Shown in pieces: positions 43,241 to 51,579 of a stretch of 64,000 nt of DNA. The position numbers were made by a program, and so were the translations under genes. Source of the stretch: an uncultured Oleiphilus sp. (GTDB lineage Bacteria > Pseudomonadota > Gammaproteobacteria > Pseudomonadales > Oleiphilaceae). The stretch covers positions 1 through 64,000 of the forward strand of contig CAJWBE010000003.1 of NCBI GenBank assembly GCA_913020045.1, given 5' to 3'. Under the pieces are notes generated by a model. That model searched no databases and was not told the DNA's origin. It saw only the letters and a list, made by a program, of their open reading frames with translations. Position 1 is the first letter of the stretch; every line of letters starts with the position of its first letter.

Positions 43241-43645
43241 CTATATACGTTCCAGAGAAATGAATATTTCGTCATTCATCGTTTGAATTTTGAACTCCGG
43301 CAGTGCGATTTCGAACTTATTAAACCCTTCAATCTGGTCCGACATTGGCGCTGCGATCAATCCACCCTCAAGACTGTAGGTCCAGGCATGATAAGGGCAT
43401 CGTAATCTTTTAACCTGCCCACAACTTCCATGCAGGTCGCCATCTGGAGAGAGGGCTCCTTCCAGAAGGTCAAAGCCTCTGTGCCTGCAAACTCGAGATA
43501 GCGCTCTAAGCTTGTTGTCGTTGCCGCGAACGACAACTATTGGTTCGCCCGAAATATCTGTTGTCAGATATTGGCCTGGTTTCTCTACTTCGCTAGATGA
43601 GCCGACACGGTGCCATGTCTCACCTGAATTTGAACTTATACTCAT
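43241..43645 (-). CDS. stand-alone Rieske [2Fe-2S] protein
   Basis: 134 residues, with only a Rieske domain. Both ligand pairs are intact: CxH in ALSRVCRHRGFDLLEG (about residues 52-54) and CxxH in LRCPYHAWTYSLEGGLIAAP (about 82-85). The surrounding residues are those of an oxygenase alpha-subunit domain rather than of a small BphF-type ferredoxin. It stops where the catalytic domain would begin. It is the first gene of the unit, 39 bp before the Rieske-deficient oxygenase. The two together account for one complete alpha subunit, which suggests domain complementation. An operator palindrome lies directly upstream. Confidence 0.9.
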   Translation of the reverse strand: MSISSNSGETWHRVGSSSEVEKPGQYLTTDISGEPIVVVRGNDNKLRALSRVCRHRGFDLLEGALSPDGDLHGSCGQVKRLRCPYHAWTYSLEGGLIAAPMSDQIEGFNKFEIALPEFKIQTMNDEIFISLERI

Positions 43646-43659
43646 TTTGACCTCATTTA

Positions 43660-43675
43660 ACTATCATATGATAGT
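43660..43675. promoter_or_regulatory. operator 6 of the ACTATC-N4-GATAGT family
   Basis: ACTATCATATGATAGT is a perfect 16-bp palindrome 15 bp upstream of the Rieske-protein start on the minus strand. Confidence 0.8.
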
Positions 43676-43851
43676 ATTTATGTTACTAGCTTAGATCGCG
43701 AAGTCAATAGCTGCAGCTGGAGAGCGCATTTATACGTAAATTCTGGTTGCAGGGAACTCGATCCCAAAACCGTTTGGTTTAACGATTTTAGGTGAGAGAT
43801 TCCGATAGGTCGGCTTTTTGAAGTGGCTTAGTGCGCGGGTAATTGTGGGTG

Positions 43852-43911
43852 AACAATAAAGTTGTTAACAAGACAATATAGTTGTTAATAAAACAATAAA
43901 GTTGTTAACTT
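43852..43911. repeat. three tandem 20-bp iteron-like repeats
   Basis: Units aacaataaagttgttaacaa, a variant with two to three changes, and aacaataaagttgttaactt follow one another without spacers. Each carries the internal dyad aacaa...ttgtt. No replication gene lies nearby. They might be protein-binding iterons or remnants of an element end. Confidence 0.8.
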
Positions 43912-43997
43912 TTTGAATTTGTAGAACCGCCAAAATGGCTGAAAAAAGAGGAAAGGAGACATTAAGTTTGTATGCCTGCAACACTGCTTATCCAATG

Positions 43998-44144
43998 GAA
44001 CGGTCTAAATACTAGGTATGCCGCCCCGTCAGCTGTCACACCAAAGCAGACATCGCGTCAGTCGAAAATCTTCATCTGAAATGTGAGATGAACGGACTAA
44101 AAACTCGGTTTGTCTCCCCTTCAGCTTCCATCAAATAGCCGACA
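43998..44144. repeat. two degenerate direct repeats of about 55 bases, spaced 92 bp
   Basis: gaacggtctaaatactaggt (from 43998) and gaacggactaaaaactcggt (from 44090) begin two stretches that stay alignable to about 44052 and 44144 (ending cagacat/ccgacat). The surrounding 43676-44664 region has no gene that I can support. The repeats could be a non-coding RNA gene or an old duplication. Confidence 0.5.
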
Positions 44145-44664
44145 TATTCCCCGCAACAAGATCACAACAGCTGTTGGTGAGAAGCAGACACACCTCCAAT
44201 AAGGGCTTTGGATCTAAAGCTGATTTTTCTCAGCAGTCTAAGAGTCCTCAACTTTTCCACTTAGTTAATATTCGATGCAAATCAACACAACTACAGTCTC
44301 AAGAGCTTATCTGATCGCGATTTAGAACGTCTTACTCGATTAGCGGGTATAGAGAAAGAAGATTTAAACGGGGGGTGATCTACAAAGCCATTTTTGGAGG
44401 AGCTATTTACCTTTAAATCACTCTTTAGTGCCAATTCGATTTATATGTTGCTTGGCATATTTTGTTGCGTTGTCATTGCTATCATGCTTTCTATTAGAAA
44501 GTGTTATGTGGATATATTCACAAACAAGTCTATCCGAGTTCGCGGAGCGGATATATTTCTGGCCATTACTTGAATGGTTGTACGAGCATTTGTAGTGATT
44601 TGAAAATCGGATTTTAATAGGTCCTCTAGTTCACGAATATCGTAATCAAATCGTGAGGGTAAAG

Positions 44665-44844
44665 GTGAGAAAGAAGTTGTCCTTAGAAGATAAGAAATTT
44701 CTGATTCGGCAAACCCGATTAGAAAACTATATGGCAAGTTTAAAGCTTGAGGGTTTTAAAACTTGCTATGACGTGCCGAGGTCTTTAACAAAAGAAGAGT
44801 TGATTAAAAAATACAAGCATAAAGCTGGGGAGCTAGATCTTTAG
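44665..44844 (+). CDS. YhfG-like small protein
   Basis: 59 residues from GTG 44665 with AGGG upstream (GTG 44653 is possible). The sequence MRKKLSLEDKKFLIRQTRLE followed by NYMASLKLEGF matches the YhfG/DUF2559 pattern (polar start, RxxNYxASLxLEGF). YhfG proteins usually act as antitoxin-like partners of Fic proteins and precede a fic gene. No fic gene follows here; the next gene is on the opposite strand. It is probably an orphan remnant. Confidence 0.55.
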   Translation: MRKKLSLEDKKFLIRQTRLENYMASLKLEGFKTCYDVPRSLTKEELIKKYKHKAGELDL

Positions 44845-44888
44845 ACTTATCCGGATAAAGGGTTTGCCATGAATAGGAACTCAAATTC

Positions 44889-45512
44889 TTAAGAAGAAAT
44901 GAAGCAAGACCCTCTTGGCGATGCAAAGAACAAATCATACGCTTCGCTTGTATCCTCGGTTTGCTCTGCGCATACAGCAAATATTTCTCGCATTAGAGCA
45001 TTATGGTAGCTAATACTATCCGCTATGCTTTTTTCGTCTAGATCGTTGCTTGTCTGCATAAACGGCATGATGTTAGCCTGAAATTCTTCACGGTTAGGAA
45101 TCTTCGCATGAACTCTGATGCTGCCTGGTTCCAACGCTCTTATTTCCAGTTCATTAGCGCTGATTTGAGCTAGCCTTGGTACAGCTCGACCATTCTCTTC
45201 AGCAACGTAAGTAAAATACCAACAGGTTGTGTCGAACCAAAACTTGTCTAGGTGTGCATATTGGATAGTGGTTTGTTTAGCTAGTTCGAGAATTTGATTG
45301 CTGTTAATCACTGAGGCTTCTTGCAGGCTGAACTTAAAGTGTTCGAGCATTTCAGCATTCCCAGCGCCAGTAATTACTCCACCATGCCATTCAATTAGTT
45401 TATCAATGTCGTCACTAACCACAGTCCTAGTGTTGCCATTTATTTGAACGGCTCGTTTATCGGCAGCAATAAGAATATGCGAATTAAGGTGAAAGGCGAC
45501 AATAGAGGTCAT
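44889..45512 (-). CDS. proteasome-like Ntn hydrolase (HslV-type fold)
   Basis: 207 residues from ATG 45512. After Met removal the protein begins TSIVAFHLNSHILIAADKRA, matching the proteasome-beta/HslV start: nucleophilic Thr1, the hydrophobic strand and Asp17. A Lys follows in DDIDKLIEWHGG, and the second conserved strand GVITGAGNAEMLEHFKFSLQ resembles the AGxA turn of HslV. The rest is helical and different from HslV. No partner ATPase is adjacent. Stand-alone proteasome homologues exist in bacteria, but the substrates are not known. The upstream frame to TTG 45533 would bury the Thr and is rejected. Confidence 0.6.
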   Translation of the reverse strand: MTSIVAFHLNSHILIAADKRAVQINGNTRTVVSDDIDKLIEWHGGVITGAGNAEMLEHFKFSLQEASVINSNQILELAKQTTIQYAHLDKFWFDTTCWYFTYVAEENGRAVPRLAQISANELEIRALEPGSIRVHAKIPNREEFQANIMPFMQTSNDLDEKSIADSISYHNALMREIFAVCAEQTEDTSEAYDLFFASPRGSCFISS

Positions 45513-45640
45513 GAATTCTTTTAGTTTTGGCAAAAGCGAGTGTGTTTGTTATCAAAGAGATTGCACCCAAGCATTTTATTGATCTCAGTGTTTCTCTTTA
45601 TTAGCACCTTATAACAAAGACTAAGATCGGTCGATTGATA

Positions 45641-46158
45641 TCAGCACCAAAACGTTATTTATGAATCGCCACTGATGGCTGGTAAGTGTCTAGCTAACTA
45701 GTGGCGATTCAACCATTGCCGTGTCAGCACCACATGACACTAACGACCTCAGTTTTCTTCAAACAGAATAGAGGCTAGTGGCCACATTATGGTTACAGCA
45801 CCAGTCTCGGTGGCGGTTTGTACGATCGCTCAATATACGCAGCGTTGATTTTATCTGGTCGTGGGGAGAGGGGTTGTTGAGTGGCTTTGATTGTTTTATG
45901 TCGATGGCTGCAACGGCTTTGTGCTTGAAGGTGTGAATACTATAAGCGCTGGTTAAGCAGAGTATCTATGCTAAAAGCTAATATGTCTTAGGGAATAAAT
46001 AGTGTTTCGGGGTTAGGGGTTGCGGATTAGTAACGGTTAGTATTATAGCTTACTAATTATTAATGATTATTAATGATAGGTGCTAAGTGGACATTTAAGC
46101 TAAGCTAACTTACTTCTTAATGAAACCATTGCCGTGTCAGCACCACATAACACTATAA
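45641..46158. repeat. cluster of CAGCACCA repeats and dyads before the tns genes
   Basis: The 8-base word cagcacca occurs four times in one orientation (about 45642, 45725, 45797, 46138), and a fifth copy lies at 19281. Two copies sit in a 34-base direct repeat (ccattgccgtgtcagcacca, 45712 and 46126). The first of these is a dyad gtgtca-N8-tgacac. A 12-bp inverted repeat (tgaatcgccact, 45662-45673 and 45700-45711) lies at the left. Positions 45769-45803 repeat 19254-19288. No gene is supported in 45513-46278. Confidence 0.65.
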
Positions 46159-46278
46159 ATTTCCACTGGAAGCTGCTTAGCTTTTTAGAATGAAGCTGGC
46201 GCCTGAAGTCTATTTGAATCACCCGCAAATGCACCATTAACAATAACCAAACTAAATACAATCAGCACGTCGCAGGCT

Positions 46279-47685
46279 TTACGACCGACTAGGCAGCCTA
46301 GGAATAAAATACCGCTCTTTTTTATATTCAATGAAATAACCTTCGTCTTCTATGTTTATAGCGCAGCACACAGATTCTAATTTGGCCTGAGACAACCGAA
46401 GGCCGTGAAAATAAGCTAACGCTATTTCACACCACTTATGAAAATCATTGCCATGCGTTCCCTTGGCAGCCAATGCCATTAACTGCTTTTCCAGTTCCCC
46501 CTTTCGCGCTTTTTGCGTGATGTTGGGCTCGGGCAGCTCAATCGACATGCCACACTTAGTATTAAGATAGCTGATAAAGTTCGTAATCGACGCTCTTTGG
46601 CCTGGTACTGAGATGAGGTATTTTGCCAACCTTTGGGTCGAAGGCTGCCCAAACTCACCAACTCGTAGAAAACCTACGGCAGGCGTCAACGACAATCTAG
46701 CCGTTAAAAGTGTAATCTCACCACGCTCAACTCGAGCTTTTTGGTTTTGCCAAAATCTCTGTAACAGACCATGAGAGATACTCCCCCTGGGAACTCGGGC
46801 CAATATTCTTTCTATCCGTTGCTTTTCGGCAACAGCCTTCTTTGCGTTCTCATCTAATTCAATATACAGGTCAGCAACCAGCCAACTTACAACCTTTCGA
46901 TAACGCCTAAGGTTATCTACTCCAAAATTCATCAATAACGCTGCATGAGATGGGAAAGCGGCCCACCTAGTCTCAACCTGTCTGAAGAATGCTGTATATT
47001 TTGCTATTGTAATCGACGCTTTATGTGCTCCAACACTCGCACACAACCAATATGCAAATTGATCAAAGCTGTCCCGGTAGTATTCACTAGCCATGAGTTC
47101 GCGATTTATTAATGACCTTTTACTGAAAAGATTAAGCCAGTAACAATCCTCACACCTTATTCCCCTCGCGAGAGGCATTTGATTTCCACAATCACAACAA
47201 AGAGCTATCCGGCCCATGAAACACAATGCACAAAGTTTTCTCTCTTTATGTTTTATTAGTTTGCGATAACGGCGGCATTGTAAACACGTTCCGTAATCAA
47301 TGATTGCACATCGTTCACAGCGTTTTAAGTGGTCATTAAAGCGCGCTACTCGCGTTAGCCGTTGGGATTGCCGCCCGCAGACTTCGCAAGATTCCTTTCT
47401 TTTGAAGTAAGGTGCGCATGAGGCACAGACGGTTCCGTACTTATTGATTAGACCTACAGGCTTATTTGACCGGCCGCAACGAATACAAGGCCGAGTAGCT
47501 AAGCACTGTCTGCAGATTGCTCCTAGTATATTTTTGGGCAGACGTGCATATCGGGAACACTTTGGACATTGAACCCGTTTGAATATTCGTGCATAGCAAG
47601 TACCGCAATACCCTGTTCCGTTATATCGACAGTGTATTTTTATTCGTTCACGTCCACACCAACCGCAGGACCGTAATGAAGACAT
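46279..47685 (-). CDS. tnsF: TnsF-like target selector
   Basis: 468 residues. The first 185 hold about ten CxxC knuckles (such as CGWCGRERIKIHC, CPKCSRYARL, CEVCGRQSQR, CALCFMGRIALCCDC), giving tandem zinc ribbons for nucleic-acid contact. The C-terminal half is a degenerate tyrosine-recombinase fold: a SAM-like region (about 200-300), and the box YFHGLRLSQAKLESVC resembling the TGLRxSE arginine box. The protein ends about 35 residues later, without HxxR or the nucleophilic Tyr. That is the hallmark of TnsF, which directs Tn6022-like elements to comM. The comM junction in this window agrees. Identity is inferred by domains. Confidence 0.78.
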   Translation of the reverse strand: MSSLRSCGWCGRERIKIHCRYNGTGYCGTCYARIFKRVQCPKCSRYARLPKNILGAICRQCLATRPCIRCGRSNKPVGLINKYGTVCASCAPYFKRKESCEVCGRQSQRLTRVARFNDHLKRCERCAIIDYGTCLQCRRYRKLIKHKERKLCALCFMGRIALCCDCGNQMPLARGIRCEDCYWLNLFSKRSLINRELMASEYYRDSFDQFAYWLCASVGAHKASITIAKYTAFFRQVETRWAAFPSHAALLMNFGVDNLRRYRKVVSWLVADLYIELDENAKKAVAEKQRIERILARVPRGSISHGLLQRFWQNQKARVERGEITLLTARLSLTPAVGFLRVGEFGQPSTQRLAKYLISVPGQRASITNFISYLNTKCGMSIELPEPNITQKARKGELEKQLMALAAKGTHGNDFHKWCEIALAYFHGLRLSQAKLESVCCAINIEDEGYFIEYKKERYFIPRLPSRS

Positions 47686-48770
47686 TATTCAAGCCGATAC
47701 TTGCGCTTTAGCCTCACCCAAGATTTCATAACAGTACCTTTGGACTTTGCCTTAGTTGGCCTCAGAATTCTAGAGCCATAAATCCTAGGGTCGGGCTTAA
47801 TCAGGGCATCAAAAAGAAAGTGCAGCGAAATGGGGATTCTCCCTCCTTTGTCAACTAAGCAAGTCGATAGAGCCCCCGCGCTCTCTAAGTTTTTCGAAAA
47901 CGCTTCCAGATTATTAAGCAAGTGATGTAAAGAAGCTAACAAATCTGTTCGAGCACCAACATTGAGCAGCTCTAGTTGAAGTATAAGATTGTCAGAACTA
48001 ATGATGGGAGCCCCCGGGCACGAATCTCGAATAGCAATAGCGAGCGTAGACTTAGGTAAATAAACTGAGCGCCTAATTAGCAACAATAAATGTTTACACA
48101 GGTCGAACCATTCATGAGTAGAAACAACACTGCCACAAATGGTTACCCCACCGTCATTCTTTACCATTAAGGCGGTACGTTGGAACTCTGTAGTTTCTGT
48201 AGTCGCAGGTAATATAGGGGATGAGCGATAGTCGAAGCAGCAAGATGGGCATTGTGAGAGAACGGCTGTATCTAATGCTTGTAGGCGATGTGACTCAATG
48301 GGCATATGGCAACCAGGGCAACGATCAATCATTTGAACAGCATGTTTATGGCAAGCGGTCACCCAAGAAAAACGCCAGTGCTTACGAAAGTAAGGCGTTA
48401 AATCACAATCAAAGCACAGAGGGCAATACTGAGTTCCTCCTCTATAGAGCCTATTTCTTGCGCCTAGCGCTTGAATCCATGGCCATACGCCATGCCTGGG
48501 TAAATCCCGAGCGGAAAACTTCGACGCGCTACTTAAAAGACTAGCGGCCTCAAACATCGACCGATTTAGCTCTGAGCATTTCACCAATTCACTAATCTTG
48601 TCAGTATTCAGCCCTCGATCAAGGTCAAAAGTCCAAGCGCGCCACTTAGGCCATAGCCAACCAGTCAGAACAATAGGATCACAACCGAGAGAAAGTGCGG
48701 ATCGAATTAACCATGAGGACAATGATTCGTCTTCTTTAAACTCAACAGCAATCGGCCACCTGGACATCAC
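47685..48770 (-). CDS. tniQ: TniQ/TnsD-family protein
   Basis: 361 residues. The TniQ domain occupies the N-terminal half: DESLSSWLIRSALSLGCDPI at the start, then the zinc pairs in TQYCPLCFDCDLTPYF and WRFSWVTACHKHAVQMIDRC followed by PGC. A second Cys pair is in CPSCCFDYRSSP. TniQ proteins link the target selector to the TnsC ATPase. The C-terminal half is helical and has no recognised DNA-binding motif, so site choice probably rests with the TnsF-like partner. Its start overlaps the TnsC stop by 4 bp. Confidence 0.9.
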   Translation of the reverse strand: MMSRWPIAVEFKEDESLSSWLIRSALSLGCDPIVLTGWLWPKWRAWTFDLDRGLNTDKISELVKCSELNRSMFEAASLLSSASKFSARDLPRHGVWPWIQALGARNRLYRGGTQYCPLCFDCDLTPYFRKHWRFSWVTACHKHAVQMIDRCPGCHMPIESHRLQALDTAVLSQCPSCCFDYRSSPILPATTETTEFQRTALMVKNDGGVTICGSVVSTHEWFDLCKHLLLLIRRSVYLPKSTLAIAIRDSCPGAPIISSDNLILQLELLNVGARTDLLASLHHLLNNLEAFSKNLESAGALSTCLVDKGGRIPISLHFLFDALIKPDPRIYGSRILRPTKAKSKGTVMKSWVRLKRKYRLE

Positions 48771-49657
48771 GCACCAATTTCACGTATGCCTTTTGTCGGC
48801 CTCACCCAAGATTTTCTCCTAACAATTTCAAGGGTAATGCGCTCCTCTCCTGACGTTATTGCAACCCCGGCACATTCAACGAGTAACCGATGTAAGTCAC
48901 CAAGATTACCCGATGATATCGCGTGAAATGCTGAAGCTAATTCTGGTTGATGTAATTTTGATGGTAGCTTAAGAGGTAACACCTTCTCGAAGGACGCCAG
49001 CAATTTTTGAAAGTCTTTATTGAGATTCCATAGAGGCAAACCAACCACATCAAAACGGCTAGCATGCTGAGGGTCACTATGGAGTACACGAACGGCTTCT
49101 CGGGTACCGACACCAACGATTGGGATACACAACTCGTTACACAAAAGCTTGATGGCATTCATCACTTCTCGCTGCTTAGTCGAAGTCCCAGTGAGCAACG
49201 AATGAAACTCATCTATCACCAAGACCTTCACATGGCATGCGCGAAATAAGTGAATAACTTGATAGCGTAGCTTTGCCGCGGAATCCGACGCACGGTAAGG
49301 CGCAAAAAATCTTTCTAACAACGAAATGTACAGGCCTTTTTCATCTGCCGAAGGAGGAGCTTCAGCGAGAATAACCGGCTTCACTGGCTCCGCATTATCA
49401 TTCACGAAAGGCTGTCCACAAAGGCCATAGAACCGTTGAATGACAGTCGTTTTACCATTATTTGACTCACCGACAATAAGCAGCCCTGGCATACGAGGAC
49501 GCTTCGGCTTGACCATCAGTGCGCTTAAGGAATCTAGAATTAATTTGGCTTGGTCATAGCCGATCCACCGGGGCTCATCCAGAAACGCTAAGCGCTCAGC
49601 ATTGGAGAGCCCCATAATATGAAGAAACTCTGGGTGCACATGTGTAAATTCGTTCAT
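48767..49657 (-). CDS. tnsC: TnsC/TniB AAA+ transposition regulator
   Basis: 296 residues. Walker A is LLIVGESNNGKTTVIQRFYG (about residue 60-79), Walker B is VLVIDEFHSLLTG (about 145), and the sensor 1 Thr/Asn region is IPIVGVGTREAVRVL. The C-terminal GEERITLEIVRRKSWV belongs to the small-lid region of the TniB branch. These ATPases form filaments on target DNA and activate the TnsB transposase. The gene overlaps TnsB by 4 bp (ATGA). Confidence 0.93.
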   Translation of the reverse strand: MNEFTHVHPEFLHIMGLSNAERLAFLDEPRWIGYDQAKLILDSLSALMVKPKRPRMPGLLIVGESNNGKTTVIQRFYGLCGQPFVNDNAEPVKPVILAEAPPSADEKGLYISLLERFFAPYRASDSAAKLRYQVIHLFRACHVKVLVIDEFHSLLTGTSTKQREVMNAIKLLCNELCIPIVGVGTREAVRVLHSDPQHASRFDVVGLPLWNLNKDFQKLLASFEKVLPLKLPSKLHQPELASAFHAISSGNLGDLHRLLVECAGVAITSGEERITLEIVRRKSWVRPTKGIREIGA

Positions 49658-51579
49658 CCGATGTCTCCAAATGTATCGATATCACCATCGCTGATTAAAT
49701 CACCGAATATATTATTCTCTGGTGCTCTCTGCTCTTTTGAATCCTTATCGCTTAATAAAGAAGGGAGCACCTCTGCAACAGGTCTTTCATGTTCTTTACG
49801 ACGCTGCGCCTGGCGACGAGCCTTTTTACTCGCCTTCGAAGCTTGTCCAACCTGCTCACGCAGTTCTGTAATTGCTCGCAATATTTGATGCTCGTTAACG
49901 GAGCCAGATCCTTCGCGCTTTAGCCGCTCTTTCGCTTGAAGGCATTCCCATATGCTCATAGAAGGGAGTGCTTGGTCAGCAAAGGGAACCTTAAAATATT
50001 GTTTAATATCTGGATCAAAGAACCAAAGTGCGCTGATATCCCGAGGATCCCTTCGAAATAGAAGTTTTCGCTTTTCACCCTGCTTATCCCGGGCATTGAT
50101 CCAAGGGCGTAATGCTTCTGCGTAGTATGTTAGACCGTCCACCGTGACGCCAAAGGTTTGAATAGTGCGATAATAAGAAGGTAAGAAATCCAGTAATACA
50201 GAGATACGGTCAGCGGGTCGAGGCGGTACACCAACCCCGGGCTCAATCCCATCACCAAACACGCCTAACTCCCATTTTTTTAGCGGCGGCATACCAATAC
50301 CAGAATGCACTTTTTGATGGTACACCTTACAAATTAGCGTTATTAACCAAATCTCAAATTCAGAACGAGTCATAACGGCCTGTTTATCCGAGTCATACCC
50401 TTCGCGTTCTTTTATCGATGAGAAAGTAGTACCGGGAAGTGCATGAATCTCCTTAAGCAATGTTCCCAAAAGCCTTTCAATGTGCCCACCAAATCGAGGA
50501 TTCTTTACTGGCCTAAACTCCAAATTAATGCCGTAAGCGAGGCACGACCGCTGAAAACCGCTAGATCTAAAGTCAGCGCCGTTATCTACATGAATAGTTC
50601 TTGGAGTCCCCCACACAGGCCAAGGTGCATCAATCCCATGAGTTATAAGCCATTCCTCTTTCGGTAGTAACGAGCTAGCTACACACATGGCGACCGAAGT
50701 TTCGGAGGGAGGGTCGAACGAAAGATAAAACCCAGTTACCGTTCGCGTACAAACATCTATTGCCAGCGTAATCCAGGGACGACCTATTGGTAAACGATGA
50801 GTATCGTCAACCAATATAATATCCGCAGGAGTATGATCGATCTGCACAACCGCCAAAGGGTAGTCAGCGTTGGGAAATTTACCGGGAGCAGGTGTAAACC
50901 GATTTATCGCTTTTTCCCTAAAGCCTCGAGCACGTAGTCGGTCTCTCTCTGGAATTTCAGAAATTCTTGCTCTAACTGTTGTGTGTGAAGGTGGCTCAAT
51001 TCCTCGCTCAGAGCACCGTCTAAGCACCTCAGTAACAGCATGCTTTGGTGACGGCCTTTGCCTTGTTAGGAAAAATTCGTCAATGACATCACGAATGACT
51101 TTTTCGGCTTCAGGATCGGTGCGGCGATTGCCTTGCTTCCAGCCTCGCCGCCCAGGGATAAGGCCAGTCACCGAACCGGTCGCATTAAACTTTTTTATCC
51201 AGCGATACAGTGTCGCTACATTCACACCAATTTCTTGAGCTCTTTCTTCAGCATCTTCACGACCAATCGTCATTTTCCCTACAAGAGGGCTGATAGCGGC
51301 ATAGCGTTTTTGTGCGACTTGCCAATCATCATCGGCGATTTCAGATAATTCAACATGCTCAGTAACGGAGTCAGTTGCCGGGCGCAACTCACCAATTCGA
51401 AGGTGTGAAGTCTTTCCTGTATATAAGTTAGCTCCAATCACTGACTCGAAATCGAGCACCTGAATAATCTTAAAAACAGTTTCACCATTCTGAACAACTG
51501 CGCCAATATCAATATTCACACTTTGTCGTTGCGGCTGATATGCTTCTTTTTCCACTAGGGTTTCGTACTCATCTTTCAT
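49654..51579 (-). CDS. tnsB: TnsB/TniA DDE transposase
   Basis: 641 residues from ATG 51579 (GGAAG upstream). N-terminal HTH domains include ERAQEIGVNVATLYRWIKKF. The rve catalytic core shows the acidic triad: VVQIDHTPADIILVDD (first Asp), TIHVDNGADFRSSGF (second Asp) and NPRFGGHIERLLGTLLKEIH (Glu). The Mu-type C-terminal barrel and a basic tail (KASKKARRQAQRRKEHERP) that contacts TnsC complete it. It joins the 3' ends to target DNA. The frame is intact. It overlaps the tnsA stop by 11 bp. Confidence 0.94.
   Translation of the reverse strand: MKDEYETLVEKEAYQPQRQSVNIDIGAVVQNGETVFKIIQVLDFESVIGANLYTGKTSHLRIGELRPATDSVTEHVELSEIADDDWQVAQKRYAAISPLVGKMTIGREDAEERAQEIGVNVATLYRWIKKFNATGSVTGLIPGRRGWKQGNRRTDPEAEKVIRDVIDEFFLTRQRPSPKHAVTEVLRRCSERGIEPPSHTTVRARISEIPERDRLRARGFREKAINRFTPAPGKFPNADYPLAVVQIDHTPADIILVDDTHRLPIGRPWITLAIDVCTRTVTGFYLSFDPPSETSVAMCVASSLLPKEEWLITHGIDAPWPVWGTPRTIHVDNGADFRSSGFQRSCLAYGINLEFRPVKNPRFGGHIERLLGTLLKEIHALPGTTFSSIKEREGYDSDKQAVMTRSEFEIWLITLICKVYHQKVHSGIGMPPLKKWELGVFGDGIEPGVGVPPRPADRISVLLDFLPSYYRTIQTFGVTVDGLTYYAEALRPWINARDKQGEKRKLLFRRDPRDISALWFFDPDIKQYFKVPFADQALPSMSIWECLQAKERLKREGSGSVNEHQILRAITELREQVGQASKASKKARRQAQRRKEHERPVAEVLPSLLSDKDSKEQRAPENNIFGDLISDGDIDTFGDIG

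Noticed and set aside
26853..43675. Calling the island an aniline dioxygenase cluster
   Set aside because: There is no beta subunit, no catechol cleavage gene, and the oxygenase is split; only the general gamma-glutamyl logic is supported.
45662..45711. Integron attC site
   Set aside because: The inverted repeat has no core GTTRRRY/RYYYAAC ends and no cassette array or integrase is present.
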